In this document: piece by piece, positions 34,331 through 43,675 of the stretch
Layout of the letters: each line of letters starts with the position of its first letter
Position numbering within the stretch: the stretch's first letter is position 1
Program-made: the position numbers and the translations under genes
Notes under the pieces: model-generated
The model's database searches: none
Seen by the model: only the letters and a program-made list of their open reading frames with translations
What the model was told of the DNA's origin: nothing
Assembly: GCF_036345255.1 (NCBI RefSeq)
Contig: NZ_CP107783.1
Span: 6,990,001-7,054,000 of the forward strand
Direction of reading: 5' to 3'
DNA from: Streptomyces sp. NBC_00569
GTDB taxonomy: Bacteria > Actinomycetota > Actinomycetes > Streptomycetales > Streptomycetaceae
Length of the DNA stretch: 64,000 bases

Positions 34331-35458
34331 CTAGATCTCGCCGAGGGTGACCTCGACCGTCTTCTCGGCCCCGTTCCTCGTGTACGTCACCGAGACCTTG
34401 TCGCCGGGCTTGTGGGGGGCGAGTTCCTCCGCGAGCGACGTCATCGAGGTGATGCCGGTGCCGCCGAACTCGGTGATGACGTCCCCGGACCGGATCCCGG
34501 CCTTCTGCGCGGCCCCGCCGTCGTCGACGTCCACCACGGCGACGCCGTCCGGTCTGTAGGAGCTGCCGAGGACCGTACGGCCCGTGATGCCGAGCGCCGC
34601 CCGCCCCGAGTCCGTGACCCTGCCGTTCTTGATGACCTGGTCGGCGACCGTGGTGACCATGGACGAGGGGATGGCGAACCCGATGCCGGGCGCCGCGCCG
34701 CCGCTGATGCCGGGGTCCACCGCGGCGAGTGTCGGGATGCCGATGACCTGTCCGTCGAGACCGACGAGGGCGCCGCCGCTGTTGCCCGGGTTGATCGCCG
34801 CGGACGTCTGCACCATGTTCCCGATGGTGGCGCCGGTCCCGCCGCCCTCACGGACCTCGCTCACGGTCCGGCCGGTCGCCGAGACGATGCCCTCCGTGAC
34901 GCTGGAGGACAGGCCGAGCGGTGAGCCCATCGCCAGGGTGATCTGCCCGACCTCGACCTTGGGCGAGTCGGCGAACCGGGCCGCCCTGAGCCGCTCGGGC
35001 ACCTTGTCCAGCTTGATGACGGCGAGGTCCTGGGCAGGGTAGGCGTAGACGAGCGTCGCGGTCAGCTCGGTCTCGCTGTTGGACGTGGTGACCTTGAACT
35101 GCTTCTCGTTGCCGACCACGTGCGCGTTCGTGACGATGTGCCCTTTGTCGTCGTAGACGATCCCGGAGCCGAGATCGGACGAGGCCTGGATCTGGACGAC
35201 CGACGGCAGGACGTCCTTGATCACCTTCTGGTAGTCGGCCTGCAGCTGGTCGCCGGAGGCGAGCGCGGCCTGCCGCGTCGTGCCGGACGTCTGCGACGGC
35301 GAGTCGGCCGGGCCGGAGCCGGAGCCGGAGCAGCCGCCGGCCAGGGCCGCCGAGCAGACGACGGCGGTCAGCGGCAGCGCGATGCGCGGAACGCGGCCGC
35401 CTTGGGTACGGGTACGGGATCCGGTGAGACGGCGGGAACGGGCACGGAAAGCATCCAT
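34331..35458 (-). CDS. HtrA/DegP-like serine protease lipoprotein
   Basis: Trypsin-like protease with a C-terminal PDZ domain. A lipobox (LAGGC, C43) follows a basic head and hydrophobic segment, so the mature protein should sit on the outer face of the membrane. The triad is H113 (TNAHVV), D144 (AQDLAVI) and S227 (NPGNSGG). The PDZ domain spans about 275-370. HtrA proteases handle misfolded envelope proteins and cleave signalling proteins. Length 375. It lies just upstream of the PspA/two-component envelope-stress genes but on the opposite strand. Confidence 0.93.
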   Translation of the reverse strand: MDAFRARSRRLTGSRTRTQGGRVPRIALPLTAVVCSAALAGGCSGSGSGPADSPSQTSGTTRQAALASGDQLQADYQKVIKDVLPSVVQIQASSDLGSGIVYDDKGHIVTNAHVVGNEKQFKVTTSNSETELTATLVYAYPAQDLAVIKLDKVPERLRAARFADSPKVEVGQITLAMGSPLGLSSSVTEGIVSATGRTVSEVREGGGTGATIGNMVQTSAAINPGNSGGALVGLDGQVIGIPTLAAVDPGISGGAAPGIGFAIPSSMVTTVADQVIKNGRVTDSGRAALGITGRTVLGSSYRPDGVAVVDVDDGGAAQKAGIRSGDVITEFGGTGITSMTSLAEELAPHKPGDKVSVTYTRNGAEKTVEVTLGEI

Positions 35459-35530
35459 GCCCGGATTGTCGCTGTCGTCCTGTTGTTCCTGCCTGTGGTG
35501 GGCCGCCGAACAGGGGGCGCTCCGGGGCCC

Positions 35531-36325
35531 TCAGCCCCGCACGCCGCACAGGTGCAGCAGCGCCGCCACCCGGCGGTACGGCTCCGTGCGGCCCGCCCGC
35601 TCCTCCGCCGCGAGCAGCGTGTGGAACTCGCCGGGCGGCGGCACGGGCGCGTCGTCCCCCGCGGTGTCCGTGAAGACCCGCACCCCGTACCAGGCGTGCA
35701 GCGGAGCCCCGATCCCGGCCAGCGTCGCGGTCAGCGTGTCGAGCCGGTCGGCCCGGACGTCGAGCCCGAGCCGGTTGCGGTACGAGAGCGTGTCGAAGGA
35801 GCCGAGCGCCGCCTGCCAGTCCCCGGCGAGGCCGGGCCGCATGGCGAGCGCGTCACCGTTGCGCACGAGGAGCGAGAGCAGGCCGCCGGGGGCCAGCATC
35901 CGTGCCAGGCCCGCGAGCAGCGCGTCGGGATCCTCGACGTACATCAGGACCCCGTGGCACAGGACCACGTCGAAGCTGCCGGGCAGGAAGTGCACCCCGG
36001 TCTCACGGCCGTCACCCTCCACGAGGCGCACCCGGCCGCGGATGCCCTCGGGCTCCTCGGCGAGCGCGGCACGCGCGGCGGCGACCATCCCGGGATCCTG
36101 CTCGACCCCGGTCACCTGATGTCCGCCGCGCGCGAGGCGCAGGGCCTGCGTGCCCCGGCCCATCCCGACGTCGAGGATCCGCAGCCGCTGACCGACGGGG
36201 TAGCGCGCGGCCAGCTGCTCGTCGAGCTGCCGGGCCACGAGCTCCTGGCGTACGGAATTGCGCAGACCGCTCAGCTTGCCGAGCCAGGACGCCGCGGCGC
36301 CGCCGGAGAAGGCCTCCGTGCTCAG
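35531..36325 (-). CDS. class I SAM-dependent methyltransferase, probable CTG start
   Basis: The SAM-binding motif RILDVGMGRGTQALRLA and later VVLCHGVLMYVEDPD identify the fold. An open frame from the first ATG/GTG-type start at 36238 would cut off SGLRNSVRQELVARQL, which looks like family N-terminal sequence. Reading on upstream gives STEAFSGGAAASWLGKL after a CTG at 36325, which overlaps the stop of the upstream DUF3043 gene (CTGA) and has GGAGAG upstream. The call of 264 residues is therefore preferred over the GTG start. Substrate is unknown. The 3' end lies close to the HtrA-like gene, whose start is 73 bases away on the same strand. Confidence 0.8.
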   Translation of the reverse strand: MSTEAFSGGAAASWLGKLSGLRNSVRQELVARQLDEQLAARYPVGQRLRILDVGMGRGTQALRLARGGHQVTGVEQDPGMVAAARAALAEEPEGIRGRVRLVEGDGRETGVHFLPGSFDVVLCHGVLMYVEDPDALLAGLARMLAPGGLLSLLVRNGDALAMRPGLAGDWQAALGSFDTLSYRNRLGLDVRADRLDTLTATLAGIGAPLHAWYGVRVFTDTAGDDAPVPPPGEFHTLLAAEERAGRTEPYRRVAALLHLCGVRG

Positions 36326-36918
36326 GGCCGCTCTCCGCGCTTGACCTGGGGCTTGGGCAGACGGAGCCGGCGCATCTGGAGCGTGCGCATCAGGGCGTAC
36401 GCGACGGCGCCCTTCTTCGGCTCGTTCGGGAACTTCTCGGCCAGGCGCTTCTTCAGGCGGAACGCCGTCACGACCGAGTCGAGCACGATCAGCACGATCA
36501 CGATGAGCCAGAGCAGCAGCGCGATGTTCTGCAGGCTCGGGATCCGGATCATGGTCATCACGAGGATGACCACCGCCAGGGGCAGGAAGAACTCGGCGAT
36601 GCAGAAACGCGAGTCGACGAAGTCGCGCGCGAACTTTCGCACCGGACCCTTGTCGCGGGCGGGAAGATAACGCTCGTCACCGCTGGCGAGCGCCTGGCGC
36701 TGCCTCTCCATCGCGGTGCGGCGCTCGTCGCGCTGCCGCTTCGACGCCTCCTTGCGGGTCGTCGGCGTATTGGCCACGCTGCGGCGCTGGGTCTGGGCCT
36801 GGCTGCGCTTGGGCGTGGGGCGGCCCTTGGGGGCCTGCGGGTCACGGGGCTGCGTGGAGTTGGTCACCGGTGCCTTGGCGGCCGGGGCCTTCTCGTCCTT
36901 GGATCGGCTACGGAACAC
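36322..36918 (-). CDS. DUF3043 membrane protein
   Basis: A 198-residue protein of the actinobacterial DUF3043 family, function unknown. A basic, Lys/Pro/Arg-rich soluble head of about 100 residues is followed by two membrane helices (about 111-128 and 134-150) and a basic tail. The GTG at 36918 (VFRSRSKDEK) is taken as start because it matches the usual beginning; an ATG ten codons earlier is possible. The stop overlaps the next gene's CTG, so the two are coupled. No ribosome-binding site is obvious, so the mRNA may be leaderless. Confidence 0.78.
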   Translation of the reverse strand: MFRSRSKDEKAPAAKAPVTNSTQPRDPQAPKGRPTPKRSQAQTQRRSVANTPTTRKEASKRQRDERRTAMERQRQALASGDERYLPARDKGPVRKFARDFVDSRFCIAEFFLPLAVVILVMTMIRIPSLQNIALLLWLIVIVLIVLDSVVTAFRLKKRLAEKFPNEPKKGAVAYALMRTLQMRRLRLPKPQVKRGERP

Positions 36919-36964
36919 AAAGACCAAGGGTACGTGGTGCGCGCGCATGGACCAGAGGCGAGTG

Positions 36965-37010
36965 GGGAACGATCCGGCAACACCCTGCGTCAGTGTTGCT
37001 GAGCGTTCCC
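36965..37010. promoter_or_regulatory. two-tier inverted repeat between DUF3043 gene and pspA
   Basis: GGGAACG (36965-36971) pairs with CGTTCCC (37004-37010), and inside it GCAACAC (36977-36983) pairs with GTGTTGC (36993-36999), with a 5/4 internal loop and a 9-base loop. It lies in the roughly 300-base region between two divergent starts. A weaker hairpin (CAGGACCC/GGGTTCTG, 37141-37163) is nearer pspA. The rest of this spacer shows nothing else clear. Confidence 0.5.
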
Positions 37011-37220
37011 GGCAGCTGCACCGCGTGCTCGTCGAACCGGCCACCCCAGGGGGACACCTACTCCCTGCGCCGGAGCGGGACCGGACGCAGTCGTCCTTGG
37101 GGATGAGCGCATCCGCACCTGAACAGTGCGGTAATAGAGGCAGGACCCGTACTGTGGGTTCTGTCGCAGTGCTGGTGCTGGACGTCTGCTGGATCTGTCA
37201 GAAGGGGGCGCGCGAAGCCC

Positions 37221-38018
37221 ATGAGCGGTGTCATGAAGCGTATGGGGATGATCTTCCGCGCGAAGGCGAACAAGGCCCTTGACCGGGCCGAGGACCCGCG
37301 CGAGACCCTCGATTACTCGTACCAGAAGCAGCTGGAGCTGCTCCAGAAGGTGCGCCGCGGCGTCGCCGACGTGGCGACCTCGCGCAAGCGTCTGGAGCTG
37401 CAGCTGAACCAGCTCCAGAACCAGTCGTCCAAGCTGGAGGACCAGGGCCGCAAGGCGCTCGCGCTCGGCCGCGAGGACCTGGCCCGTGAGGCGCTCTCGC
37501 GCCGGGCAGCCCTCCAGCAGCAGGTCACCGACCTGGAGACGCAGCACCAGACCCTCCAGGGCGAGGAGGAGAAGCTCACCCTCGCGGCGCAGCGCCTCCA
37601 GGCCAAGGTCGACGCCTTCCGTACGAAGAAGGAGACGATCAAGGCGACGTACACCGCGGCCCAGGCGCAGACCCGGATCGGAGAGGCCTTCTCCGGCATC
37701 TCCGAGGAGATGGGCGACGTGGGCATGGCCATCCAGCGCGCCGAGGACAAGACGGCGCAGCTCCAGGCCCGGGCCGGCGCGATCGACGAGCTGCTTGCCT
37801 CCGGCGCCCTCGACGACCAGTCCGGCCTCGCCAAGGACGACATCCAGAGCGAGCTGGACCGCCTCTCCGGTGGTACGGATGTAGAGCTGGAACTCCAGCG
37901 GATGAAGGCCGAACTGTCGGGCGGCTCCTCCTCCTCGCAGCAGGCCATCGAGGGCGGTCAGGGCCAGCAGTCCCCGACCCAGACGCCGCAGGACACCCCG
38001 CGCTTCGACAAGCAGTAG
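37221..38018 (+). CDS. pspA: PspA/IM30 family phage shock protein
   Basis: Membrane-associated ESCRT-III-like protein that guards membrane integrity. The 265-residue sequence is almost wholly alpha-helical coiled coil (about 5-215) with the family's start MSGVMKRMGMIFRAKANKALDRAEDPRETLDYSY, followed by long heptad regions of Gln/Glu/Leu. The tail is Ser/Gln/Pro-rich. GGGGGCG precedes the ATG by about 12 bases. It is followed by pspAA and then a two-component system, as in streptomycete PspA loci. Regulation of pspA itself is not seen beyond the structured leader. Confidence 0.95.
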   Translation: MSGVMKRMGMIFRAKANKALDRAEDPRETLDYSYQKQLELLQKVRRGVADVATSRKRLELQLNQLQNQSSKLEDQGRKALALGREDLAREALSRRAALQQQVTDLETQHQTLQGEEEKLTLAAQRLQAKVDAFRTKKETIKATYTAAQAQTRIGEAFSGISEEMGDVGMAIQRAEDKTAQLQARAGAIDELLASGALDDQSGLAKDDIQSELDRLSGGTDVELELQRMKAELSGGSSSSQQAIEGGQGQQSPTQTPQDTPRFDKQ

Positions 38019-38039
38019 TCCCACGCCGAGGAGGGCGTC

Positions 38040-38318
38040 ATGATCGTACGGATCATGGGGGAGGGGCAGGTGGAGCTGGCCGACAGCCACTTCACCGAGC
38101 TCAACAAGCTCGACAACGAGCTCCTGGCCGAGATGGAGAACGGGGACGGCCCCGGTTTCCGCCGCACGCTCAACGCTCTGCTCGAAACGGTCCGCTCCCT
38201 CGGCACCCCGCTGCCCGACGCGTCACTCGAACCTTCGGAACTTATTCTTCCGTCCCCGGACGCCACCCTGGAAGAGGTCCGGGAGTTGCTCAGCGGCGAC
38301 GGTCTGATCCCTGGCTGA
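38040..38318 (+). CDS. PspA-associated protein PspAA
   Basis: A 92-residue acidic protein that follows pspA by 21 bases; the start MIVRIMGEGQVELADSH and length fit the PspAA family named for its location beside pspA. It binds or modulates PspA in related actinobacteria by inference from the family. The ATG follows a GGAGGG-like GAGG. It is co-transcribed with pspA by spacing and precedes the sensor kinase gene. Confidence 0.88.
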   Translation: MIVRIMGEGQVELADSHFTELNKLDNELLAEMENGDGPGFRRTLNALLETVRSLGTPLPDASLEPSELILPSPDATLEEVRELLSGDGLIPG

Positions 38319-38397
38319 GCCGCTGCCCGCGGTACGCGGCCCGTCGCGCGCACCGCTGATGGACGGGCCTGCCGCGCACGGACGAGGGGGCGATACC

Positions 38398-39639
38398 GTG
38401 ACGCCGGTGACCCCCTTCGTACGCTGGGCCAGGACCCACCCCCGGGCCATGGACGCGGCCCTCGCGGCAGCGGTGCTGCTCTGCATGATCGCCGCCTCTT
38501 TCGTCGACCCGAACGGCGGCCGCGACGGCACCCCCATGTGGGGCACCCGCAGCCCCCAGGTCCTCAGCGTCGTCCTCATGGTGCTCGGCGCGGCCGCCCT
38601 CGTCCTGCGCCGCCGCGCCCCCATGGCGGTCCTCGCGGCCACCTCCGCCGTCACCCTGGCCGAACTCGTCACCGGCGACCCCCGCGCGCCCGTCGCGATG
38701 AGCGCCGTCGTCGCGCTCTACACCGTCGCCGCGACCACCGACCGCCCCACCACGTGGCGCGTCGGCCTCGCCACCATGGCCGTCCTCACCGGCGCCGCCA
38801 TGCTGGCGGGCCCGCTGCCCTGGTACGCGCAGGAGAACCTCGGCGTCTTCGCCTGGACCGGCATGGCCGCCGCGGCCGGGGACGCCGTGCGCAGCCGGCG
38901 CGCGTTCGTCGACGCGATCCGCGAGCGGGCCGAGCGGGCCGAGCGCACCCGGGAGGAGGAGGCCCGGCGCCGGGTCGCCGAGGAGCGCCTGCGCATCGCC
39001 CGCGACCTGCACGACGTCGTCGCGCACCACATCGCTCTGGTCAACGTCCAGGCGGGCGTCGCCTCGCACGTCATGGACAAGCGCCCCGACCAGGCCAAGG
39101 AGGCCCTGTCGCACGTGCGCGAGGCGAGCCGCTCCGCGCTCAACGAACTCCGCGCCACCGTGGGCCTGCTGAGGCAGTCCGGCGACCCCGAGGCGCCCAC
39201 CGAACCGGCGCCGGGACTCGACCGCCTCGAAGACCTCGTCGGCACGTTCCGCAACGCCGGCCTGCCCGTCGAGGTCGCCTGCGCCGACCGGGCCACCGGC
39301 CTGCAGGCCGCCGTCGACCTGGCGGCCTACCGCATCATCCAGGAGGCCCTGACCAATGTGCAGAAGCACGCGGGCGCGCAGGCCAAGGCCGAGGTCAGCG
39401 TCGTGCGCGTAGGCCCGAACATCGAGGTCACGATCCTCGACAACGGGCCCGGCACCGAGCAGCCCTCGCCCGACAGCGGCGGCCACGGCCTCCTCGGCAT
39501 GCGCGAGCGCGTCGCCGCGATCGGCGGCAGCTGCTCGGCGGGACCGCGCTACGGGGGCGGGTTCCGCGTCCATGCGATCCTGCCCGTCCAGGCCCGCGCC
39601 ACCGCCGGCCTCGCCACGGACACAGGGGACGCTGGATGA
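38398..39639 (+). CDS. sensor histidine kinase (HisKA_3 type)
   Basis: Sensor of a two-component system. Four membrane helices lie at about residues 18-40, 54-72, 76-92 and 105-140. The phosphorylated histidine is H205 (ARDLHDVVAHH). The ATPase domain follows with N-box EALTNVQKHAG and G-box DNGPG and GHGLLGMRERV. The GTG at 38398 is chosen because AGGGGG lies seven bases upstream. The stop overlaps the response regulator start (ATGA), so the pair is coupled. The arrangement kinase-regulator beside pspA resembles Lia-type envelope stress systems. Confidence 0.95.
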   Translation: MTPVTPFVRWARTHPRAMDAALAAAVLLCMIAASFVDPNGGRDGTPMWGTRSPQVLSVVLMVLGAAALVLRRRAPMAVLAATSAVTLAELVTGDPRAPVAMSAVVALYTVAATTDRPTTWRVGLATMAVLTGAAMLAGPLPWYAQENLGVFAWTGMAAAAGDAVRSRRAFVDAIRERAERAERTREEEARRRVAEERLRIARDLHDVVAHHIALVNVQAGVASHVMDKRPDQAKEALSHVREASRSALNELRATVGLLRQSGDPEAPTEPAPGLDRLEDLVGTFRNAGLPVEVACADRATGLQAAVDLAAYRIIQEALTNVQKHAGAQAKAEVSVVRVGPNIEVTILDNGPGTEQPSPDSGGHGLLGMRERVAAIGGSCSAGPRYGGGFRVHAILPVQARATAGLATDTGDAG

Positions 39640-40334
39640 CCATCCGGGTACTGCTCGCCGACGACCAGGCACTGCTGCGCAGCGCCTTCCGCGTCCTCGT
39701 GGACTCCGAACCCGACATGCTCGTCGTCGGCGAGGCCTCGAACGGCGCGGAGGCGGTCAGCCTCGCCAAGTCCGAGAAGGCCGACGTCGTCCTGATGGAC
39801 ATCCGGATGCCCGGCACCGACGGACTCGCCGCGACCCGCCTGATCAGCGCCGACCCCGAACTGGCACACGTACGCGTCGTGATGCTCACGACGTTCGAGG
39901 TCGACGAGTACGTCGTCCAGTCGCTGCGCGCGGGCGCCTCCGGCTTCCTCGGCAAGGGCGCCGAACCCGAGGAGCTCCTCGGCGCCGTGCGGATCGCCGC
40001 CGCGGGCGAGGCGCTCCTGTCGCCGGTCGCGACCAAGGGCCTGATCGCCAAGTTCCTCGCCCAGGGCGAGGGGTACGGCGACTGGGAGGACGGCGCGCGC
40101 CCCGGCGGCGCCCACGGCGAACGTCTCGCCGCGCTGACCACCCGCGAGCGCGAGGTGCTCGTCCAGGTCGCCGGAGGCCACTCGAACGACGAGATCGCGG
40201 AGCGCCTCCAGGTCAGCCCGCTCACCGTCAAGACCCACGTGAACCGCGCCATGGCCAAGCTCGGCGCGCGGGACCGTGCCCAACTCGTAGTAATCGCGTA
40301 CGAATCGGGCCTGGTCCGTCCAAGGGTGGAGTGA
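39636..40334 (+). CDS. NarL/LuxR-type response regulator
   Basis: A receiver domain (about 1-120) with D55 in MDIRMP as phosphate acceptor, the acidic pair at ADD (8-10), and a lysine in LGKGAEP. The C-terminal HTH of the LuxR/NarL type includes LTTREREVLVQVAGGHSNDEIAERL (about 165-190). Its ATG overlaps the kinase stop, so expression is matched. It is probably the output of the adjacent kinase. The downstream RND gene starts 187 bases later and is a likely target. Confidence 0.95.
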   Translation: MTIRVLLADDQALLRSAFRVLVDSEPDMLVVGEASNGAEAVSLAKSEKADVVLMDIRMPGTDGLAATRLISADPELAHVRVVMLTTFEVDEYVVQSLRAGASGFLGKGAEPEELLGAVRIAAAGEALLSPVATKGLIAKFLAQGEGYGDWEDGARPGGAHGERLAALTTREREVLVQVAGGHSNDEIAERLQVSPLTVKTHVNRAMAKLGARDRAQLVVIAYESGLVRPRVE

Positions 40335-40520
40335 GCCGGGGTCTCCGCGTACTACGGGCGCAGTATGCGGCGCATAAGAACGGGACCTGGGAGCGACGGA
40401 TCCACCCTCGCGCATGACTGAGGGTGTAGGGGGCCCCGCACGTGTCTTCGGACGCATCCGTGTCCCCCGGACATCCGGGGCCTCCTCCTGCCGCGCTTGC
40501 CACAGAGAGAGACCCACACC

Positions 40521-43500
40521 ATGTCCTGGCTGTCGAGATTCAGCCTCGCTCAACGGGCCCTGATCGGGCTGATGTCGATCATCGCGATCGTCTTCGGCGC
40601 CATCGCGATCCCCCAGCTCAAGCAGCAGCTGCTGCCCTCCATCGAACTGCCCATGGTGTCCGTCCTGGCCCCGTATCAGGGCGCGTCTCCCGACGTGGTC
40701 GAGAAGCAGGTCATCGAGCCGCTCGAGTCGACCATCGAGGCGGTCGACGGCATCACCGGCATCACCTCCACGGCGAGCGAGGGCAACGCCGTGATCATGG
40801 CCCAGTTCGACTACGGCAACGGCTCCAAGCAGCTCGTCGCCGATGTCCAGCAGGCCGTGAACCGGGCCCGCGCCCAGCTCCCCGACGACGTCGACCCGCA
40901 GGTCATCGCGGGCTCCACGGACGACATACCGACCGTCGTCCTCGCCGTCACGTCCGACAAGGACCAGCAGGCGCTCGCCGACCAGCTCGACAGGACCGTC
41001 GTCCCGTCCCTCAAGGACATCGACGGCGTCGGCCAGGTCACCGTCGACGGTGTGCGCGACCTCCAGGTCACCGTCACCCCCGACGACAAGAAGCTCGCCG
41101 CGGCGGGCATCAGCCAGGCCGCGCTCGGCCAGTCCCTCCAGGCGGGCGGCGCGACCCTGCCCGCCGGCTCCTTCGACGAGGGCGGCAGCAACCGCACCGT
41201 CCAGGTCGGCGGCGGCTTCACCTCCCTGAAGCAGATCGAGGACCTGATGGTCACCGGCGAGGGCGTCAGGAAGCCCGTACGCCTCGGTGACGTCGCCGAG
41301 GTCGCGCAGCGTCCCGCGAAGGCCGACTCGATCACCCGCACCGACGGCAGGCCCAGCCTCGCGGTCATGGTCACCATGGACCACGACGGCAGCGCGGTCG
41401 CCATCTCCGACGCGGTCAAGGACAAGCTCCCCGACCTGCGCAAGGACCTCGGCACCGGCGCGAAGCTCACGGTCGTCAGCGACCAGGGCCCCGCGGTCTC
41501 CAAGTCCATCGACGGCCTGACTACGGAGGGCGCGCTCGGTCTCCTCTTCGCCGTCCTCGTCATCCTGGTGTTCCTGGCGTCGATCCGCTCGACCCTGGTC
41601 ACCGCGGTCTCGATCCCGCTCTCGGTCGTCCTGGCCCTGATCGTCCTGTGGACCCGCGACCTCTCGCTCAACATGCTCACGCTCGGTGCGCTGACCATCG
41701 CGATCGGGCGGGTCGTGGACGACTCCATCGTCGTCCTGGAGAACATCAAGCGGCACCTCGGCTACGGCGAGGAGCGCCAGGAGGCGATCCTCAAGGCGGT
41801 CCGCGAGGTCGCGGGCGCCGTCACGTCGTCCACCCTGACCACCGTCGCCGTCTTCCTGCCCATCGGCCTGGTGGGCGGCATGGTCGGCGAGCTGTTCGGC
41901 TCGTTCTCGCTGACGGTCACGGCGGCGCTGCTGGCCTCGCTGATCGTCTCGCTCACCGTCGTCCCGGTCCTGTCGTACTGGTTCCTGCGGCCGCCCAAGG
42001 CGATCAAGGGCGTCGACCCGGAGGAGGCGCGCCGCAAGGCGGAGGAGAAGGAGGCGCGGTCCTGGCTCCAGCGGATCTACGTCCCCGTCCTGCGCTTCGC
42101 GACCCGTCGCCGCCTCACGAGCGTCCTCATCGCGGTCGTGGTCCTGGTCGGTACGTTCGGCATGGCCCCCATGCTGAAGACGAACTTCTTCGACCAGGGC
42201 GAGCAGGAAGTCCTGTCCATCAAGCAGGAGCTCAAGCCGGGCACCAGCCTGGCGGCGACCGACGCGTCGGCGAAGAAGATCGAGAAGCTGCTCTCCGGCA
42301 TCGACACGGTCAAGGACTACCAGGTCACGATCGGCTCGTCCGGCTTCATGGCGGCCTTCGGCGGCGGCACCGACAGCAACCAGGCCTCGTACCAGGTGAC
42401 GCTGAAGGACAAGGCGTCGTACGAGAAGACCCAGGACCGCATCGAGAAGGGTCTCGGTGAGCTCTCCGGGATCGGCCGGACCACCATCGCGGCCGGTGAC
42501 GGCTTCGGCAGCCAGGACCTGAGCGTCGTGGTGAAGGCGGCCGACGGCCAGGTCCTGCGCAAGGCGGCCGACGAGGTCCGCGACGAGGTCGCCGAGCTCG
42601 ACGGCGTCACGGACGTCACCAGCGACCTGTCGCAGTCGGTCCCGCGCATCTCGGTCAGGGCCAACTCCAAGGCCGCGGCCGCCGGGTTCAACGACACCAC
42701 GCTCGGCGCGGCCGTCGGCCAGGCCGTGCGCGGTACGACCAGCGGCAAGGCGATCCTCGACGACACCGAGCGCGACGTCGTCGTGAAGTCGGCGAAGCCC
42801 GCCACGACCATGGACGAGCTCAAGAAGCTCCCGATGGGCCCCCGCGGTCTGAAGCTCGGCGACATCGCCACGGTGAAGCTGGTCGACGGGCCGGTCTCCA
42901 TGACCCGGATCGACGGCGCCCGCGCCGCGACGATCACGGCCAGGCCGACCGGTGACAACACCGGCGCGGTCAGCGCCGACCTCCAGACGAAGATCAACGC
43001 GCTGAAGCTGCCCGCGGGCGCGAAGGCCACGATCGGCGGCGTCACGTCCGACCAGGACGACGCGTTCAAGAACCTCGGCCTCGCGATGCTGGCCGCGATC
43101 GCGATCGTGTTCATGCTCCTGGTCGCCACGTTCCGCTCGCTGGCGCAGCCGCTGATCCTGCTGGTCTCGATCCCGTTCGCGGCGACCGGTGCGATCGGCC
43201 TGCTCATCGCCACCGGCACCCCGATGGGTGTCCCGGCGATGATCGGCATGCTGATGCTCATCGGCATCGTGGTCACCAACGCGATCGTCCTGATCGACCT
43301 GATCAACCAGTACCGCAAGGAGGGCTACGGCACGATCGAGGCGGTCATCGAGGGCGGCCGCCACCGTCTGCGCCCGATCCTCATGACGGCCCTGGCGACG
43401 ATCTTCGCCCTGCTCCCGATGGCGCTCGGCGTCACCGGCGAGGGCGGCTTCATCGCCCAGCCGCTCGCGGTGGTGGTGATCGGCGGTCTGATCACGTCGA

Positions 43501-43667
43501 CGCTCCTGACGCTCCTCCTCGTCCCGACGCTCTACGCGATGCTGGAGCTCCGCAAGGAGCGGCGCCGCAAGAAGCGCGAGGCGAAGCGGGCGAGGAAGGC
43601 CGGGGTGACGGCCGAGCCGGAGGCCTCGGAATCCGAGTCCGGCGAGCCGGAGCCGGCGGGCGTCTGA
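40521..43667 (+). CDS. RND-family (AcrB-like) efflux transporter
   Basis: A 1048-residue protein of the AcrB/HAE1 resistance-nodulation-division family with 12 helices and two large extracytoplasmic loops: helix 1 about 12-31, the next group 335-520, and the second half starting near 545. The proton-relay Asp pair in helix 4 is GRVVDDSIVVLEN. No adaptor (MFP) or outer-membrane gene is adjacent, as expected in a monoderm. The ATG has GAGAGA upstream. It lies downstream of the two-component pair, consistent with stress-linked export of lipids, drugs or other envelope compounds, but the substrate is unknown. Confidence 0.93.
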   Translation: MSWLSRFSLAQRALIGLMSIIAIVFGAIAIPQLKQQLLPSIELPMVSVLAPYQGASPDVVEKQVIEPLESTIEAVDGITGITSTASEGNAVIMAQFDYGNGSKQLVADVQQAVNRARAQLPDDVDPQVIAGSTDDIPTVVLAVTSDKDQQALADQLDRTVVPSLKDIDGVGQVTVDGVRDLQVTVTPDDKKLAAAGISQAALGQSLQAGGATLPAGSFDEGGSNRTVQVGGGFTSLKQIEDLMVTGEGVRKPVRLGDVAEVAQRPAKADSITRTDGRPSLAVMVTMDHDGSAVAISDAVKDKLPDLRKDLGTGAKLTVVSDQGPAVSKSIDGLTTEGALGLLFAVLVILVFLASIRSTLVTAVSIPLSVVLALIVLWTRDLSLNMLTLGALTIAIGRVVDDSIVVLENIKRHLGYGEERQEAILKAVREVAGAVTSSTLTTVAVFLPIGLVGGMVGELFGSFSLTVTAALLASLIVSLTVVPVLSYWFLRPPKAIKGVDPEEARRKAEEKEARSWLQRIYVPVLRFATRRRLTSVLIAVVVLVGTFGMAPMLKTNFFDQGEQEVLSIKQELKPGTSLAATDASAKKIEKLLSGIDTVKDYQVTIGSSGFMAAFGGGTDSNQASYQVTLKDKASYEKTQDRIEKGLGELSGIGRTTIAAGDGFGSQDLSVVVKAADGQVLRKAADEVRDEVAELDGVTDVTSDLSQSVPRISVRANSKAAAAGFNDTTLGAAVGQAVRGTTSGKAILDDTERDVVVKSAKPATTMDELKKLPMGPRGLKLGDIATVKLVDGPVSMTRIDGARAATITARPTGDNTGAVSADLQTKINALKLPAGAKATIGGVTSDQDDAFKNLGLAMLAAIAIVFMLLVATFRSLAQPLILLVSIPFAATGAIGLLIATGTPMGVPAMIGMLMLIGIVVTNAIVLIDLINQYRKEGYGTIEAVIEGGRHRLRPILMTALATIFALLPMALGVTGEGGFIAQPLAVVVIGGLITSTLLTLLLVPTLYAMLELRKERRRKKREAKRARKAGVTAEPEASESESGEPEPAGV

Positions 43668-43675
43668 CCCTTTCG

